In this document: one piece after another, positions 9,928-19,505 of the stretch
Layout: the number at the start of each line of letters is the position of its first letter
How positions within the stretch are numbered: position 1 is the first letter of the stretch
Made by a program: the position numbers and the translations under genes
Source: Alteromonas lipotrueae
GTDB taxonomy: Bacteria > Pseudomonadota > Gammaproteobacteria > Enterobacterales > Alteromonadaceae
DNA: 64,000 nt
Direction: 5' to 3'
Assembly (NCBI RefSeq): GCF_019249215.1
Contig: NZ_JAESDI010000003.1
Coordinates: forward strand, 291,917-355,916
Notes under the pieces: generated by a model
What the model saw: the letters and a program-made list of their open reading frames with translations, nothing else
Database searches by the model: none
Told to the model about the DNA's origin: nothing

Positions 9928-10185
9928 ATGTTTGAGCCAAAAAGACGGGCTAGATTAAAGTGGGCGTGCCGCAGAGGGATGTTGGAACTTGATGTGTTGC
10001 TCATGCCTTTCGTAGATGAAGCCTTCGATTCGCTTGATTACGAACAACAAGAAATATTCGAACGCTTACTTACCAGCGACGACCCGGACTTGTTTGCCTG
10101 GTTTATGGGCCATCAGCAATGCCAAGATCCAGAGCTAGCTGGCATGGTGTCTACTATCGTTAATCGTGTCAAAGTACAGGGTTAA
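9928..10185 (+). CDS. sdhE: Succinate dehydrogenase flavinylation factor SdhE
   Basis: An 85-residue protein of the SdhE/CptB/YgfY family that helps attach FAD covalently to SdhA and FrdA. The invariant motif is present as RRGMLELD near residue 16, followed by the acidic helices ending in DDPDLFAWFMGH. The length is typical. It overlaps the next gene (YgfX-like) by 20 bases, as in the E. coli sdhE-ygfX operon. The pair has also been described as a CptBA toxin-antitoxin system, but the flavinylation role is the better supported one. Confidence 0.95.
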   Translation: MFEPKRRARLKWACRRGMLELDVLLMPFVDEAFDSLDYEQQEIFERLLTSDDPDLFAWFMGHQQCQDPELAGMVSTIVNRVKVQG

Positions 10186-10681
10186 ACTCAGTTATTCGCC
10201 GTGGCGACATGTAGTAGGAATACTCATTCTTATTACAGCTTTAGGCTTCAGTATTATAAATTTGCCTGAAGCCTTGTGGACGTGGGTAAGCCCAAGCTGG
10301 CTTTGGTTGTGCGCGCTTGTGTGTGTGCCGTTGTATATAACCTTCTGCCTGCATATATGGTGTAGGTCAAGCAAACTGACGACGGTGCCATGTAATGATG
10401 TTTACACGCTTACAGGCGATGTTACATTGCGGGCGTTGATGGTATCGGGTGAAGAGGTTTATTCGCCAGCGGTGAATCTTCACAAGTCTTCATTACTGTT
10501 CCCATGGGGTCTTACCCTCAATGTAGAACGAACTGCGCGAAAATGGTACCAGCCGTATTACGAGCATGTACGCTGGGTATTAAAAGGTGAATGCTCTGAA
10601 GCAGATTATCGGCGACTATGTCGAGCAATAATCTTCGCTCAAGGAGCGGGCCAAACAAGGAATAACATTGATGTTTCGTGA
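10166..10681 (+). CDS. ygfX: YgfX/CptA-like inner-membrane protein
   Basis: A 171-residue protein starting at a GTG inside sdhE (20-base overlap). Two hydrophobic segments lie at about residues 14-34 (VVGILILITALGFSIINLP) and 41-63 (SWLWLCALVCVPLYITFCL), followed by a cytoplasmic domain of about 100 residues. This is the topology of E. coli YgfX (CptA), which sits in the same position and interacts with SdhE. Sequence similarity is weak by eye, so the assignment rests mainly on position, topology and size. It overlaps the downstream MaoC-like gene by 11 bases. Confidence 0.7.
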   Translation: MSKYRVKLSYSPWRHVVGILILITALGFSIINLPEALWTWVSPSWLWLCALVCVPLYITFCLHIWCRSSKLTTVPCNDVYTLTGDVTLRALMVSGEEVYSPAVNLHKSSLLFPWGLTLNVERTARKWYQPYYEHVRWVLKGECSEADYRRLCRAIIFAQGAGQTRNNIDVS

Positions 10682-11525
10682 GTATGCAAAAGCTTTATTT
10701 AAACGTGTCGATACCCGACAGTTAATGCAATTCAAACCACCCACATTACCGCCTCGTATTTACACTAAGCAAATTAATGTTGATAACAAGCACTACGGGG
10801 CGTTCTGTCAGGAAGTGGCCTGGCCAGATGCTGCAACCATGCATCCTTTGTATGTGCAAATGCTGTCTCTGCCCCTTCAAATGCAGTGTTTACTTGATAA
10901 GAAAAGCCCGTTTCCGCTGCTAGGGTTAATACATGCTGCGAATCGTGTAGAAGTGCTAGAAGAATGCGATTTAAGCGACGCTTTTGAATGCCGTGTTCGA
11001 TTCAGCAATGTTAAACCACACTCCCGTGGCTGGGAAGTTGATGTTTCCTTGGACGCTTTTCAACAAGGGCGCTGTGTTTACAAAGCAGTAAGTAGCTACT
11101 TGGTGAAGGTGAAAGCGGTACACGTGGCGCCCAGAGCACCTTTGCAAGATACTACCGAAGCCTGTGTTGATAGCCCTAAAAACTTGCTTGCAGAGCTTGA
11201 TGTTACGGCCGATACAGGCAGACGTTACGCGAAAATTTCTGGCGACTATAATCCCATTCATTTGTTTGGGCTAAGTGCCAAAGCATTTGGCTTTAAACGC
11301 CCCATAGCGCATGGAATGTGGACACTAGCCCGCGCGTTATCATTCGTACCGGTATCCGATGGTCAGCATATTTCAGATGTGGTTTGCCGTTTTAAACGGC
11401 CCGTTATGCTGCCTTGCAGTATTAATATCTATCAAATGTGCCGAGATGAAGACCGCTCTATTTTGGAAATTACTAGCAGTGATGATCAGCAAGTACACCT
11501 AGATGCTGAAGTATCGACACTGTAG
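10671..11525 (+). CDS. MaoC-like hot-dog (acyl-CoA dehydratase family) protein
   Basis: About 284 residues, from an ATG overlapping the ygfX-like stop by 11 bases. The C-terminal half carries the hydratase-2/MaoC signature (ISGDYNPIHLFGLSAKAFGF followed by HGMW), with the catalytic Asp and His of R-specific enoyl-CoA hydratases. The N-terminal half looks like a second, degenerate hot-dog fold without this motif, which is the usual arrangement in double hot-dog dehydratases. A role in (R)-3-hydroxyacyl-CoA or acyl-thioester metabolism is inferred; the substrate is unknown. Its coupling to sdhE-ygfX is unusual. Confidence 0.8.
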   Translation: MFREYAKALFKRVDTRQLMQFKPPTLPPRIYTKQINVDNKHYGAFCQEVAWPDAATMHPLYVQMLSLPLQMQCLLDKKSPFPLLGLIHAANRVEVLEECDLSDAFECRVRFSNVKPHSRGWEVDVSLDAFQQGRCVYKAVSSYLVKVKAVHVAPRAPLQDTTEACVDSPKNLLAELDVTADTGRRYAKISGDYNPIHLFGLSAKAFGFKRPIAHGMWTLARALSFVPVSDGQHISDVVCRFKRPVMLPCSINIYQMCRDEDRSILEITSSDDQQVHLDAEVSTL

Positions 11526-11695
11526 CTTGAAGCTGTTATTCCGATACGGTATCAAGTCTACTATCATCAACGGGTAAGTCAGCCTGCTTAGTTTGGTGTT
11601 TTTATAACGTGCTATATTTGCGTGCTATGACTTTGGTACTTTGTAGTAGATTTAAAAAAAAAGCAGAGTAAAACTCAAAGTCGCAATATAAATAG

Positions 11696-11752
11696 AAAAG
11701 CCCACTTCCTAATGTAGTGTATTGAACACGCTGTATTAGGAAGTGGGCTTTT
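11696..11752. terminator. Strong bidirectional terminator, MaoC-like gene / nadB
   Basis: A perfect 18-bp inverted repeat (arms 11696-11713 and 11735-11752) enclosing a smaller GTGT/ACAC hairpin, with A-rich left and T-rich right ends. It sits between convergent genes and fills most of the 297-base gap. Confidence 0.9.
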
Positions 11753-11821
11753 TCGTATTTCTATTGTATATCCAAAACACGCAGATAACGCTAAGGGGAC
11801 GCGTAAATTCACCCAAAACCG

Positions 11822-13483
11822 TTAAGAAATAAGTGTTCCTGGTACCGATGGTAAGGCATCTTTTTCGGGGCACAAAAAAGTAGGTTGAGGGTTATCAAGT
11901 TGTCCCGGGTGATCCAGGTTGAAGTGTAGACCCCGGCTTTCTTTTCGCTGCATAGCGCAGCGCACAATTAATTCAGCAACAGTCACCAAGTTTCTTAATT
12001 CAAGAAGGTTATTGCTTACCCTGAAGTGTGCGTAGTATTCAGCAATTTCTTGTTCCAGCAAGTTAATTCGGCGCATGGCGCGTTCTAACCGTTTGTCAGT
12101 ACGAACAATGCCTACATAGTCCCACATAAATAAGCGTAGTTCGTGCCAGTTATGCTGAATAATAACTTCTTCATCAGAGTCTGATACCTGACTTTCATCC
12201 CAAGGCAAAATGGCTTCTTCACAGGAGGCTGAAGGTAACGAAGAGATAATATGCTCGGCGGCAGCGCTGGCAAAGACAACACATTCTAACAGCGAGTTAG
12301 ATGCCATGCGGTTTGCGCCGTGTAAACCGGTATAGGCGACTTCTCCTATCGCGTACACATTGACTAAATCTGTTTTTCCATTGAAGTCGGTTACAACGCC
12401 ACCGCAGCTATAATGAGCTGCGGGCACTACAGGGATAGGCTCTCGGGTAATATCTATACCTAATGAGCGGCATTTACGATAAATATTAGGAAAGTGTTTA
12501 ACGATAAAGTCAGCGGGTTTATGACTGATATCTAAATACATACAGTCAGCGCCAAGGCGCTTCATTTCATAATCGATGGCACGTGCAACCACATCCCTGG
12601 GCGCTAAATCGCCACGCTCGTCAAACTTGTGCATAAAACGGGTGCCATCGGCGTGACATAAGTTCGCGCCTTCACCACGCAGGGCTTCTGTAATAAGAAA
12701 ATTTCGGGCTTGCGGGTGGAATAAGCAGGTTGGATGAAACTGATTGAATTCCATGTTGGCAACACGACAACCTGCACGCCAGGCCATAGCAATGCCATCA
12801 CCGCTGGAAACATCTGGGTTTGAGGTATATTGATATACTTTGCTTCCACCGCCCGTTGCCAATGAGATGAAGGGCGCGCGAATGACTTCAACGTGCTCTT
12901 GTTGGCGGTTCCACACATACGCGCCAATCACTCGCTTTTTATCGTCCTTCGATGGGATAAGGTCGATAGCGTTGTAACGTTCAAAGACGTGAATATTAGG
13001 GTGAGCAGAAACAGCATCGTTTAATGTTATTTGCAGCGCTTCACCGGTAGCATCGGCGGCGTGAAGAATACGTCTGTGACTATGCCCACCTTCACGGGTA
13101 AGGTGAAAACGTTCTTCACCAGACTCAGTTGTTTCGGTATCAAAGGGTACGCCGTATCCAATAAGCCAGCTTAACGCTTCTTTCGCTCGTTCGGTAGTAA
13201 AGCGCACGGCTGGTTCATCGCATAAGTCTCCGCCTGCTTTTAAGGTATCTTGCACATGAGCATCGATAGAGTCTTGCTCATCGAACACCGCGGCGATGCC
13301 GCCTTGGGCATAACGGGTAGACCCTTCATTACGATCGCTCTTACTGAGCACGATAACCTGACAGTGGTCGGCAAGCCTAAGTGCAAGGCTAAGCCCTGCT
13401 GCGCCGCTACCTATAATCAGTACATCACATCGATGTTCAATTGAATTTGATGTGGAAGTTAGTGAAGATGACACTGATTTCAT
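11822..13483 (-). CDS. nadB: L-aspartate oxidase
   Basis: A 553-residue flavoenzyme, similar to E. coli NadB (540). It oxidises L-aspartate to iminoaspartate, the first step of de novo NAD synthesis. The Rossmann FAD site is at about residues 21-34 ([16 protein letters not shown]). Succinate dehydrogenase-family motifs follow ([58 protein letters not shown]). The first 16 residues are Ser/Thr-rich and poorly conserved, so the start may be slightly different. It is divergent from rpoE, the standard gammaproteobacterial order. NadE, the last enzyme of the pathway, is 5 kb away. Confidence 0.96.
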   Translation of the reverse strand: MKSVSSSLTSTSNSIEHRCDVLIIGSGAAGLSLALRLADHCQVIVLSKSDRNEGSTRYAQGGIAAVFDEQDSIDAHVQDTLKAGGDLCDEPAVRFTTERAKEALSWLIGYGVPFDTETTESGEERFHLTREGGHSHRRILHAADATGEALQITLNDAVSAHPNIHVFERYNAIDLIPSKDDKKRVIGAYVWNRQQEHVEVIRAPFISLATGGGSKVYQYTSNPDVSSGDGIAMAWRAGCRVANMEFNQFHPTCLFHPQARNFLITEALRGEGANLCHADGTRFMHKFDERGDLAPRDVVARAIDYEMKRLGADCMYLDISHKPADFIVKHFPNIYRKCRSLGIDITREPIPVVPAAHYSCGGVVTDFNGKTDLVNVYAIGEVAYTGLHGANRMASNSLLECVVFASAAAEHIISSLPSASCEEAILPWDESQVSDSDEEVIIQHNWHELRLFMWDYVGIVRTDKRLERAMRRINLLEQEIAEYYAHFRVSNNLLELRNLVTVAELIVRCAMQRKESRGLHFNLDHPGQLDNPQPTFLCPEKDALPSVPGTLIS

Positions 13484-13600
13484 GTATTTTTGTATATATT
13501 AAACGAGCAAAGGTTCGGCAAGTCTAAAGGATGAGTGGCAAAACACAATGATCCAGATGGCTTTCCCTCAGCATTTTTAAATATTTTTAATGCTAATACA

Positions 13601-13627
13601 GAACTTTTTGTAACAGTACGCGTCTAT
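13601..13627 (+). promoter_or_regulatory. Sigma-E type promoter upstream of rpoE
   Basis: GAACTT at 13601-13606 and GTCTAT at 13622-13627, separated by 15 bases, match the sigma-E consensus (GGAACTT, about 15-16 bases, GTCtaA). It lies about 50 bases before the rpoE start, which fits positive autoregulation of the rpoE-rseABC operon. Seen in sequence; activity is inferred. Confidence 0.72.
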
Positions 13628-13678
13628 ATCAATGCTTGTTAGAGCTATTGGGTAGTTGAAGTAGGAGTAATGGCTCGA

Positions 13679-14257
13679 ATGAGCGAGCAGATAACCGACC
13701 AACAATTGGTCGAAAAAGTACAGCGTGGCGATAAAAATGCATTTAACTTACTGGTAACTCGCTATCAGCATAAAGTCATGCATTTGGTATCGCGCTATGT
13801 AAAAAACAGCGGTGATGTGGCTGATGTTACCCAAGAAGCGTTTATTAAAGCTTATCGGGCATTACCAAACTTTCGTGGCGACAGTGCGTTTTACACTTGG
13901 TTGTACCGTATCGCGGTAAACAGTGCTAAAAATTATCTGGTTGCGCAAGGAAGGAAGCCCCCCGCGAGTGATGTCGACGCAGACGAAGCAGACTTTTACG
14001 AAGGCAGTGATGCGCTCAAAGAGCAATCCACGCCAGAACGTAGTTTGTTAACGGATGAAATTGAAGAAACCTTATTTAAAGTGGTGGAAAAGTTACCCGA
14101 TGACCTTCGTATGGCAATAACCCTTCGTGAAATAGAAGGGCTAAGTTATGAGGAAATTGCAAATGTGATGTCGTGCCCAGTAGGTACGGTTCGCTCTCGA
14201 ATTTTCCGAGCGCGAGAGGCTATCGATAAAGTGATTCAGCCATTGTTAGAAAATTAA
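13679..14257 (+). CDS. rpoE: RNA polymerase sigma factor RpoE (sigma-24)
   Basis: A 192-residue group IV sigma factor nearly identical in layout to E. coli RpoE: MSEQITDQQLVEKVQRGD at the start, region 2 with DVTQEAFIKAYRALPNFRG, and region 4 with YEEIANVMSCPVGTVRSRIF. I start at the Met of MSEQ, as in E. coli; an in-frame ATG 9 bases upstream is also possible but sits only 2 bases from the AGGAG sequence at 13663-13667. RpoE directs the envelope-stress response (outer-membrane protein folding, LPS). It is followed by its anti-sigma factor gene rseA, then rseB and rseC. Confidence 0.97.
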   Translation: MSEQITDQQLVEKVQRGDKNAFNLLVTRYQHKVMHLVSRYVKNSGDVADVTQEAFIKAYRALPNFRGDSAFYTWLYRIAVNSAKNYLVAQGRKPPASDVDADEADFYEGSDALKEQSTPERSLLTDEIEETLFKVVEKLPDDLRMAITLREIEGLSYEEIANVMSCPVGTVRSRIFRAREAIDKVIQPLLEN

Positions 14258-14346
14258 ATATAATGAAAATGAACTTTCATTATATTGAGCAGACTAACAG
14301 CTGTGTTAGGGTATTAATTGATCACAGTTGATCAGGAAATGAATTT

Positions 14347-14931
14347 ATGACGCAACAGCAAGAAAATTTGTCCGCTTTCATGGATGGCGAAATAGATGGC
14401 GATGCAATCATCGATGCGATTAAGCAAGATGATGAATTACAGGCCAAATGGAAACGCTACCATGTAATTAGGGGCGCAATGCGCAAAGAAGCAAGTGTCG
14501 CACCGCAGTTAGATATTACTGCTAGCGTTGCCGCCGCGCTTGAAAGTGAGCCTGCTATTGTCGCGCCAAAAGCGTCACGCTGGCGTTCAATTCCAGTACT
14601 CGGCAGCGTAGTGCCATTCGCGAAACAGTCTGGCCAGTTTGCCGTTGCTGCATCAGTTGCGGTAGCAGTGATTTTAGGTGTTCAACACTTCAATCAACCT
14701 GCGCCAACCGAGCCTTTCATGACAGCACCTACGGCAGGCCCGCAGGGTGGTTTAGCGCCAGTTAGTTTAGAGCAAACTCGCGCATTGCCTCGCAATGACA
14801 TGAACGAAGTATTAGAGAAAAAGCGCAAAATTAATGCACTTATTGCCGATCACGAGCAACAAGTAAAATTGAAACAAGCGCAAGAATCTGAAACTGACGA
14901 TGCCGAGGCGAGTGCAGATAACCGCCCGTAA
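14347..14931 (+). CDS. rseA: Anti-sigma-E factor RseA
   Basis: A 194-residue single-pass inner-membrane protein. The N-terminal cytoplasmic domain holds sigma-E (QENLSAFMDGEIDGDAIIDAI, then WKRYHVIRGAMRKE), as in the family. The membrane segment is at about residues 97-117 (FAVAASVAVAVILGVQHF), and the C-terminal third is periplasmic and Lys/Glu-rich. During stress DegS and RseP cut it to release sigma-E. It lies 89 bases after rpoE and 35 bases before rseB. Confidence 0.93.
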   Translation: MTQQQENLSAFMDGEIDGDAIIDAIKQDDELQAKWKRYHVIRGAMRKEASVAPQLDITASVAAALESEPAIVAPKASRWRSIPVLGSVVPFAKQSGQFAVAASVAVAVILGVQHFNQPAPTEPFMTAPTAGPQGGLAPVSLEQTRALPRNDMNEVLEKKRKINALIADHEQQVKLKQAQESETDDAEASADNRP

Positions 14932-14966
14932 GCAGTTCATACGACGCTCAATAAGAATATCGTTTA

Positions 14967-16157
14967 ATGAAAATAGATTATCGTAATATCGTACCAGCGC
15001 TTTTAGTGCTGGTACGCGTGTTTTTAGCCAACGTAAAAGTAAGTATTCGCCCTCGGATTCTCATCGGTGCCATGACCTATGTCGTCATAGTGTCTTCAGG
15101 TTTATCGTTTAGCAGTGCAGCGCAAGAAAACGAATCTGCACAAAACACATCTTCAGAAAGCGCTCAAACTTCATCTTCAACCTTGCCTTTACCTGCAGAT
15201 GCTTCACAAACTCCGCCCCAAGCAGTACCTCAAGCCACTGATCTGGTGGTAGTGAATGCACACCCTCAAACCACATCAGATTGGCTTATGCAATTAAGCG
15301 AAGTGGTGAAAACCCAGAACTTCGAGGTTGCTTTTGTTCAGAGCCGTGCGGGACGTGAGACCATTCCCTTTTTATGGCGGCATGGTGTGCTAGAGGATGG
15401 CACCAGCATGGAGCAACTCAATTTACAAAACGGGCCAGGCCGCGAGCAAATTCGTGTTAATGGTATAGTCAGTGTGTTTGAACCTGATGTGTCACCTTAT
15501 AGTCTTCGTTCTGAATTTATCAATGGGCCAATTCCCAGCGAACTTCTTCATCATCCTGAGAGATTGAAAAGCGGTTATGAATTTGTCTCTGTGGGCCGAG
15601 CCCGTGTTGCAGGGAGACCTGCTCAACAAATCCGTATTGTCAGTCGCGATAATAGTCGTTTTAGCTATCAACTATGGTTAGACGAAGATTCAGGCATGGT
15701 ATTGAAACTTAATATGCTTGATTTACAGGGCGGATTATTAGAGCAAATACAAGTGACTTCGCTTAAAATAACCGATACCCCTGATGAGTATTTTGCACGA
15801 ATTAATCAGGCGTCTTTACCCAAACCGATGGCATTAACGCAAAAGCAATCTCGCCAACCTAATTGGGAAGTTAAGTATTTGCCTAATGGTATGGAAGAAG
15901 TACGCGGCGATACCCGCCGGTTAGCGCTAACTGGGCAAGTGGTAGAGTATAAAATGTACAGTGATGGGTTGGTAGATGTGTCTGTTTATGTGCAACCAGC
16001 AAAAGATGCCCTTGGTGGTGATTTAGTGCTTAGGAACGACTTGAGTACTTTTTTAACCCTTACTGATGGAAATACGCAAGTGACAGTGGTGGGTGAAATA
16101 CCCCTGCAAACCGCTAATGCTATTGCTACCTCACTTTCCCCAACGGCGGAAAAATAG
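14967..16157 (+). CDS. rseB: Sigma-E regulatory periplasmic protein RseB
   Basis: A 396-residue RseB (MucB) protein, which binds periplasmic RseA and mislocalised lipoprotein/LPS signals and so blocks DegS cleavage. The LolA-like domain begins after about residue 95 (TSDWLMQLSEVVKTQNFEV) and a second small domain follows. Compared with E. coli RseB (318) there is an N-terminal excess: two hydrophobic stretches (residues 8-24 and 31-53) and a Ser/Thr/Gln-rich linker. A start at Met36 would remove the first stretch but leave a signal peptide without basic residues. It overlaps rseC by one base. Confidence 0.9.
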   Translation: MKIDYRNIVPALLVLVRVFLANVKVSIRPRILIGAMTYVVIVSSGLSFSSAAQENESAQNTSSESAQTSSSTLPLPADASQTPPQAVPQATDLVVVNAHPQTTSDWLMQLSEVVKTQNFEVAFVQSRAGRETIPFLWRHGVLEDGTSMEQLNLQNGPGREQIRVNGIVSVFEPDVSPYSLRSEFINGPIPSELLHHPERLKSGYEFVSVGRARVAGRPAQQIRIVSRDNSRFSYQLWLDEDSGMVLKLNMLDLQGGLLEQIQVTSLKITDTPDEYFARINQASLPKPMALTQKQSRQPNWEVKYLPNGMEEVRGDTRRLALTGQVVEYKMYSDGLVDVSVYVQPAKDALGGDLVLRNDLSTFLTLTDGNTQVTVVGEIPLQTANAIATSLSPTAEK

Positions 16158-16597
16158 TGATTACCGAAACCGCGCGTGTTGTCGCTGTAGAGGGTGATCT
16201 TATTACCGTCGAGGCTGCCATTAAATCAACCTGTAGTAGTTGCCAAGCGCAAAGTGACTGCGGAACGGGTGCCATTTCCAGAGCGTTAGCGCCGAAAACT
16301 CAGCAGCTAACGTTGCGTTCACCAATGCCGGTAGTGATAGGGCAAGATGTGACAGTGGGTGTGCCTGAAGCAGGAGTGTTAAGTGCCTCGGCGTGGCTGT
16401 ATTTATTACCCTTAATGGTTTTCATCGCAGTTTTTGCATTTGCGAATGCCACGCTATCTTCCATTGGGCTTAGTCATGAATTGTGGGGTTTACTCCCCGC
16501 CGCGACGTTTACCTTTGTAACTTATAAAGCCATCGCATTTAAGCTTAAACGACTTGATAAAGGTAAGTTTCAACCCGTACTGTTGAATACTATTTAG
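16157..16597 (+). CDS. rseC: RseC/MucC-type inner-membrane protein
   Basis: A 146-residue protein starting at a GTG that overlaps the rseB stop by one base. The N-terminal soluble part has a cysteine cluster (CSSCQAQSDCG, residues about 25-35) typical of RseC, followed by two membrane helices at about residues 76-98 and 106-124. RseC has been linked to positive modulation of sigma-E and to electron transfer complex (Rsx/SoxR reduction) function. It is the last gene of the rpoE operon; about 200 bases separate it from lepA. Confidence 0.92.
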   Translation: MITETARVVAVEGDLITVEAAIKSTCSSCQAQSDCGTGAISRALAPKTQQLTLRSPMPVVIGQDVTVGVPEAGVLSASAWLYLLPLMVFIAVFAFANATLSSIGLSHELWGLLPAATFTFVTYKAIAFKLKRLDKGKFQPVLLNTI

Positions 16598-16803
16598 CGT
16601 AATACTTGCGCTAATTCGGTATTATTATGACGAAAATGGCTACTTTGGCTTACACTATTTCTATCTTTGGCAATATAACCCACAAGCTTATTCGCTTTTG
16701 TGTAAAGAAATGGGTAAAATCCGCACGCGCTAGCTACAACACAAACAATAGCTACCATTCTTTTTTATATTAATGAATTTTTCTGCAGGTAATTTCCAGC
16801 ATT

Positions 16804-18600
16804 ATGCAACAATCGCACATTCGTAACTTCAGTATTATTGCTCATATCGATCACGGTAAATCGACTCTTTCTGACCGCCTTATTCAACATTGTGGCGGGC
16901 TAGCCGATCGTGAAATGGCTGAACAGGTTCTTGATTCAATGGACTTGGAGCGGGAGCGTGGAATTACTATTAAAGCACAAAGCGTAACGCTTAATTACAC
17001 TGCTAAAGACGGTGAAGTTTACCAGTTGAACTTCATCGACACTCCCGGACACGTAGACTTTACGTACGAAGTATCTCGCTCACTTGCCGCATGTGAAGGT
17101 GCATTGTTGGTGGTTGATGCAGGGCAGGGTGTTGAAGCACAAACATTAGCCAACTGCTATACTGCCATGGATATGGACATGGAAGTGGTGCCTATTTTAA
17201 ATAAAATAGATTTACCACAGGCGGAACCAGAGCGCGTAGCCGAAGAAATTGAAGACATTGTTGGTATAGATGCCATTGACGCTGTGCGCTGCTCGGCGAA
17301 AACAGGTATTGGTATTGAAGATGTCCTTGAAGTTATAGTAAATAAAATTCCTCCTCCGGGCGGTAACCGTGAAGAGCCGCTAAAAGCGCTTATCATTGAT
17401 TCATGGTTCGACAACTACCAAGGGGTAGTGTCATTAGTTCGTATCGTAGAAGGTGAGCTTTCTAAGAAAGACAAAATTCAAATCATGTCGAATGGTCAAA
17501 CTCACCAAGTTGATAAAATTGGTGTGTTTACCCCCAAAGCTTTAGATACAGGCGTACTTCGCGCTGGTGAAGTAGGCTTTATTATTGCGGGTATTAAAGA
17601 CATCCAAGGCGCACCGGTTGGCGATACTATTACCCTAGCAAGACAACCCGCTGTAGGTGCTTTACCTGGATTTAAGAAAGTTAAGCCGCAGGTTTACGCA
17701 GGTATTTTCCCGATCAGTTCAGATGACTACGAAGATTTTCGTGATGCGTTAGCTAAACTAAGCTTGAACGATGCTTCATTATTTTATGAGCCAGAAAGCT
17801 CGCAAGCGCTAGGCTTTGGATTCCGCATTGGGTTCCTGGGCATGCTTCACATGGAAATTATTCAAGAGCGTTTAGAACGGGAATACGATCTTGGTCTTAT
17901 TACTACAGCACCCACGGTAATCTACGAAGTAGAAACCACAAAAGGTGAAATTTTAAGCTGTGATAACCCGTCTAAATTACCGGCGGTAAACGATATTGCC
18001 GAAATTCGCGAGCCATTGGTTGAAGCGAACATTCTGGTACCGCAGGAATACCTAGGTAACGTCATTACGTTGTGCGTTGAAAAGCGTGGTATGCAAACCG
18101 CTATGACGTATCACGGTAAGCAAGTGGCAGTAACCTATGAGTTGCCTATGGCTGAAGTGGTGCTCGATTTCTTCGATCGTTTGAAATCAACGAGCCGTGG
18201 TTTTGCCTCTCTTGATTATAACTTCAAGCGTTTCCAAGTCTCTGACATGGTACGTGTAGATATTATGATTAATGGCGAGCGCGTAGACGCGTTAGCGATG
18301 ATAACCCACCGTGATAATTCACAAGGTCGTGGGCGTGAATTGGTTGAAAAACTGCGTGAGCTTATTCCTCGTCAGATGTTTGATATCGCTATTCAAGCCG
18401 CTATTGGCAATCATATTATTGCCCGTAGTACGGTGAAACAGTTACGTAAAAACGTTATCGCCAAGTGTTACGGTGGTGACGTGAGTCGTAAGAAAAAACT
18501 GCTTCAAAAGCAAAAAGATGGAAAGAAAAGAATGAAACAGGTAGGTAATGTTGAATTACCGCAGGATGCATTCCTGGCAATTTTGAAGGTAGGTAAGTAA
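16804..18600 (+). CDS. lepA: Elongation factor 4 (LepA), ribosome-associated GTPase
   Basis: A 598-residue translational GTPase of family-standard length. G-domain motifs are intact: AHIDHGKST near residue 14, DTPGHVDF, and NKIDLP. The LepA-specific C-terminal domain is present ([20 protein letters not shown]), which distinguishes it from EF-G. LepA acts on the ribosome in initiation and subunit biogenesis and is also called the back-translocase. Its stop overlaps the lepB start by one base, as in the classical lepA-lepB operon. Confidence 0.97.
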   Translation: MQQSHIRNFSIIAHIDHGKSTLSDRLIQHCGGLADREMAEQVLDSMDLERERGITIKAQSVTLNYTAKDGEVYQLNFIDTPGHVDFTYEVSRSLAACEGALLVVDAGQGVEAQTLANCYTAMDMDMEVVPILNKIDLPQAEPERVAEEIEDIVGIDAIDAVRCSAKTGIGIEDVLEVIVNKIPPPGGNREEPLKALIIDSWFDNYQGVVSLVRIVEGELSKKDKIQIMSNGQTHQVDKIGVFTPKALDTGVLRAGEVGFIIAGIKDIQGAPVGDTITLARQPAVGALPGFKKVKPQVYAGIFPISSDDYEDFRDALAKLSLNDASLFYEPESSQALGFGFRIGFLGMLHMEIIQERLEREYDLGLITTAPTVIYEVETTKGEILSCDNPSKLPAVNDIAEIREPLVEANILVPQEYLGNVITLCVEKRGMQTAMTYHGKQVAVTYELPMAEVVLDFFDRLKSTSRGFASLDYNFKRFQVSDMVRVDIMINGERVDALAMITHRDNSQGRGRELVEKLRELIPRQMFDIAIQAAIGNHIIARSTVKQLRKNVIAKCYGGDVSRKKKLLQKQKDGKKRMKQVGNVELPQDAFLAILKVGK

Positions 18601-19505
18601 TGGCCAATTACTTTTCGCTTATTTTAGTACTTCTAACGCTAACCACGGGGCTTGTTTGGCTGGTGGATAGTATGGTGTTTGCACCAAAACGAAAGGCGCG
18701 GTTACAGGAATTAGCAAAAGCGGAAGGGGTTAACTTTGCAGGCGAACCCCAACTTCCTTACTTGGTTGATACCTCGCAGCAAATATTTCCGGTTATCGCT
18801 TTTGTATTAGTGTTGCGTTCGTTTATTTACGAACCATTTCAAATACCATCAGGCTCGATGATGCCAACCTTGTTGGTGGGCGACTTTATTCTGGTTGAGA
18901 AGTTTTCTTATGGGATAAAAGACCCGGTTTTTCGCAGTAAACTAGTGGAAACCGGTGTACCAGAACGCGGCGATGTCGTGGTATTTAAATACCCTGAAGA
19001 TACCTCAGTAGATTACATCAAGCGTGTTATCGGGGTGCCTGGCGACACTGTGGTGTATCAAGATAAGCAGGTTTATATCAAGTCGAAATGCGAAGGTGCT
19101 GTGAAAAACTGCGGGAAGCTTACGGCTATGCCGCTAGATTTCGTCGGCCGAGACGAATTTGTTCAAGACATGGCTAAGCTTATGCGTTACACCGAAACGC
19201 TAGGTGATAATGAACACGACATACTGCGCCACCCTGTCAGAGAGATTTCTTCAAGTAACTTCTATACTCAACCAGGTACACGTAGCAATGAATGGATTGT
19301 ACCTGATGGTCATTATTTCGTATTGGGCGATAATCGTGACAACAGCCGAGACAGCCGTTTTTGGGGCTTTGTACCGGACGAAAACTTAGTAGGTAAAGCT
19401 GTTGCCATTTGGATTTCATTTGAATTCGAACGCGACCGCGACAGTGTTTTACCAACATGGATCCCAACGGGCGTTAGATTTGAACGCGTAGGTGGCATTA
19501 ATTAA
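18600..19505 (+). CDS. lepB: Signal peptidase I
   Basis: A 301-residue inner-membrane peptidase that removes Sec and Tat signal peptides. Two N-terminal membrane helices are at about residues 4-25 and 61-77. The catalytic Ser86 lies in PSGSMMPTL and the general base Lys141 in DYIKRVIGVPGD. Box E is present as VLGDNRDNSRDSRFWGFV. It overlaps lepA by one base and rnc by one base, so lepA-lepB-rnc-era are a coupled unit. Confidence 0.97.
   Translation: MANYFSLILVLLTLTTGLVWLVDSMVFAPKRKARLQELAKAEGVNFAGEPQLPYLVDTSQQIFPVIAFVLVLRSFIYEPFQIPSGSMMPTLLVGDFILVEKFSYGIKDPVFRSKLVETGVPERGDVVVFKYPEDTSVDYIKRVIGVPGDTVVYQDKQVYIKSKCEGAVKNCGKLTAMPLDFVGRDEFVQDMAKLMRYTETLGDNEHDILRHPVREISSSNFYTQPGTRSNEWIVPDGHYFVLGDNRDNSRDSRFWGFVPDENLVGKAVAIWISFEFERDRDSVLPTWIPTGVRFERVGGIN

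Noticed and set aside
10166..10681. sdhE-ygfX as a genuine CptBA toxin-antitoxin module
   Set aside because: The pair also fits the better supported SDH flavinylation role; nothing in the sequence favours toxin function.
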